Positions 63,198 to 64,000 of a stretch of 64,000 nucleotides of DNA are shown piece by piece (the first letter of the stretch is position 1; every line of letters starts with the position of its first letter). Origin of the DNA: Sporocytophaga sp. (lineage in GTDB: Bacteria; Bacteroidota; Bacteroidia; Cytophagales; Cytophagaceae). A program made the translations under genes and the position numbers. The DNA lies in the NCBI GenBank assembly GCA_024707265.1, contig JANQAB010000008.1, positions 62,001 through 126,000 of the forward strand. Reading direction: 5' to 3'. A model generated the notes under the pieces. The model was not told where the DNA came from. It saw only the letters and a list, made by a program, of their open reading frames with translations, and did not search any database.

Positions 63198-64000
63198 ATG
63201 AAAAAAGTAGCTTTTTATACTCTTGGCTGCAAATTAAACTTTTCTGAAACTTCCACCATCGGAAGGCTTTTTGAAAAAAATGGTTTTCAAAAGGTTGAAT
63301 TTCAGGAAAAAGCAGATGTGTATGTCATAAATACATGTTCGGTAACCGAAAATGCGGATAAAAAATGCAAAAAGGTTGTAAAAGAAGCTCTTAAATATTC
63401 TCCAGATGCCTTTATTGCAGTAATAGGCTGTTATGCTCAATTAAAGCCTAAAGAAATTTCTGAAATACCGGGAGTTGATGCGGTTTTGGGAGCTGCGGAA
63501 AAATTCAGATTGATTGAATTGCTTGGCACTTTTGAGAAAAAAGAAAAAGGCGAGGTATTCGCTTCTGAAATAAAAGACGCAACTTCATTTAATCAGGCCT
63601 ATTCTTACGGAGATAGGACGAGAACCTTTCTTAAAGTACAGGATGGTTGCGATTATTCTTGTTCATTCTGTACTATTCCGCTCGCACGTGGTAATAGCAG
63701 AAGTGATACGATAGAAAATATAATTGCTGGAGCACGTGAAATAGCTGCTACAGAAGTCAAAGAGGTTGTGCTTACTGGCGTTAACATTGGTGATTACGGA
63801 ATTATTAATGGTGAAAAAGTCAATACATTTTTTGATTTAGTTAAAGAACTGGATAATGTTGATGGAATTGAAAGAATAAGGATATCCAGTATTGAACCTA
63901 ATTTGCTTACCAATGAAATCATAGACTTTGTATCTAAGTCAAATAGATTTGTACCTCATTTTCATATACCTCTTCAATCAGGAAGTAACAAAATGCTGAA
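63198..64000 (+). CDS. mtaB: tRNA N6-threonylcarbamoyladenosine methylthiotransferase (3' end missing)
   Basis: MtaB is a radical-SAM methylthiotransferase that makes ms2t6A37. About 267 residues are in the window. The N-terminal UPF0004 domain has the first cluster Cys in LGCKLNFSE, then NTCSVTEN and VIGCYAQLKP. The radical-SAM motif is DGCDYSCSFCTIPLARG (CxxxCxxC). SSIEPNLL and IPLQSGSNKML follow toward the window edge. NTCSVT and GCKLN-type spacing favour MtaB over MiaB or RimO. The C-terminal TRAM domain is outside the window. Confidence 0.9.
   Translation, partial: MKKVAFYTLGCKLNFSETSTIGRLFEKNGFQKVEFQEKADVYVINTCSVTENADKKCKKVVKEALKYSPDAFIAVIGCYAQLKPKEISEIPGVDAVLGAAEKFRLIELLGTFEKKEKGEVFASEIKDATSFNQAYSYGDRTRTFLKVQDGCDYSCSFCTIPLARGNSRSDTIENIIAGAREIAATEVKEVVLTGVNIGDYGIINGEKVNTFFDLVKELDNVDGIERIRISSIEPNLLTNEIIDFVSKSNRFVPHFHIPLQSGSNKML

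Noticed and set aside
1-64000. CRISPR arrays, tRNA genes, insertion sequences, phage genes, toxin-antitoxin pairs
   Set aside because: None was recognised on either strand; no direct repeat-spacer pattern, cloverleaf or transposase motif was seen.

Overview
The window looks like chromosome from a Bacteroidota bacterium, most likely a Cytophagales/Sporocytophaga-like gliding relative. The evidence is: AT-rich DNA; two proteins with type IX secretion C-terminal domains (30895-32788 and 57702-58487); Bacteroidota-typical families (DUF6340, DUF4296, DUF3822, YfhO, Porin_10-like, type III glutamine synthetase, GH3); and eleven gene starts preceded by an exact match to the Bacteroidota -7 promoter element TAnnTTTG. 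No tRNA, rRNA, CRISPR array, insertion sequence or prophage is visible.

Layout. 1-2354: a multi-PAS/GAF sensor histidine kinase cut by the window edge. 2550-5781: a GT4 glycosyltransferase overlapping miaA, then pfkA convergent. 6470-20313: a surface-glycan island with an SDR epimerase, a GT4, a complete legionaminic-acid type nonulosonate pathway (legB, legC, legH, legI, legG, a CBS-nucleotidyltransferase like PtmE, and legF, 9050-15766), a Wzx-like flippase, a candidate nonulosonate transferase with a GNGPSL motif (17285-18169), an FkbM methyltransferase and another GT4. 20366-37493: housekeeping genes (YfhO membrane protein, ffh, pyruvate dehydrogenase E1 beta, an OmpA/TPR lipoprotein, YbaB, hisS, pyrE, Nudix, coaD) mixed with conserved Bacteroidota unknowns. 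37503-48896: DUF3822, tandem Nudix genes divergent from a RecD-like helicase, a GH3-LysE pair, a reduced Bat-like operon, and an ECF sigma factor with a small membrane partner. 48950-64000: TPR protein, zinc-ribbon coiled-coil protein plus Nif3, lpxK, a porin, miaE, a secreted protein, glnN, an LTA-synthase-like sulfatase, and the start of mtaB.

A window-wide feature is the density of single-base frameshifts. I count thirteen indels in twelve genes. Most are one extra A or T in a homopolymer of 4-9 bases, and they hit essential genes such as ffh and the large gene glnN. The simplest reading is homopolymer sequencing error in the assembly. I therefore give joined coordinates for these genes and mark each shift point. 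The least certain cases are the two shifts in legC and legH, which do not sit in long A/T runs.

How the genes work together. The legionaminate cassette should make a CMP-activated nonulosonic acid. The flippase, the candidate transferase and the nearby GT4 genes could place it on a surface glycan or glycoprotein. MiaA and MiaE imply hydroxylated isopentenyl-type tRNA modification. The GH3-LysE overlap suggests synthesis and export of an acyl-amino-acid conjugate. The main candidates for something undescribed are the 17285-18169 transferase, the GH3-LysE pair, the tiny 47-aa protein with its own promoter and terminator, and the TPR gene whose 5' end lies inside a terminator hairpin.
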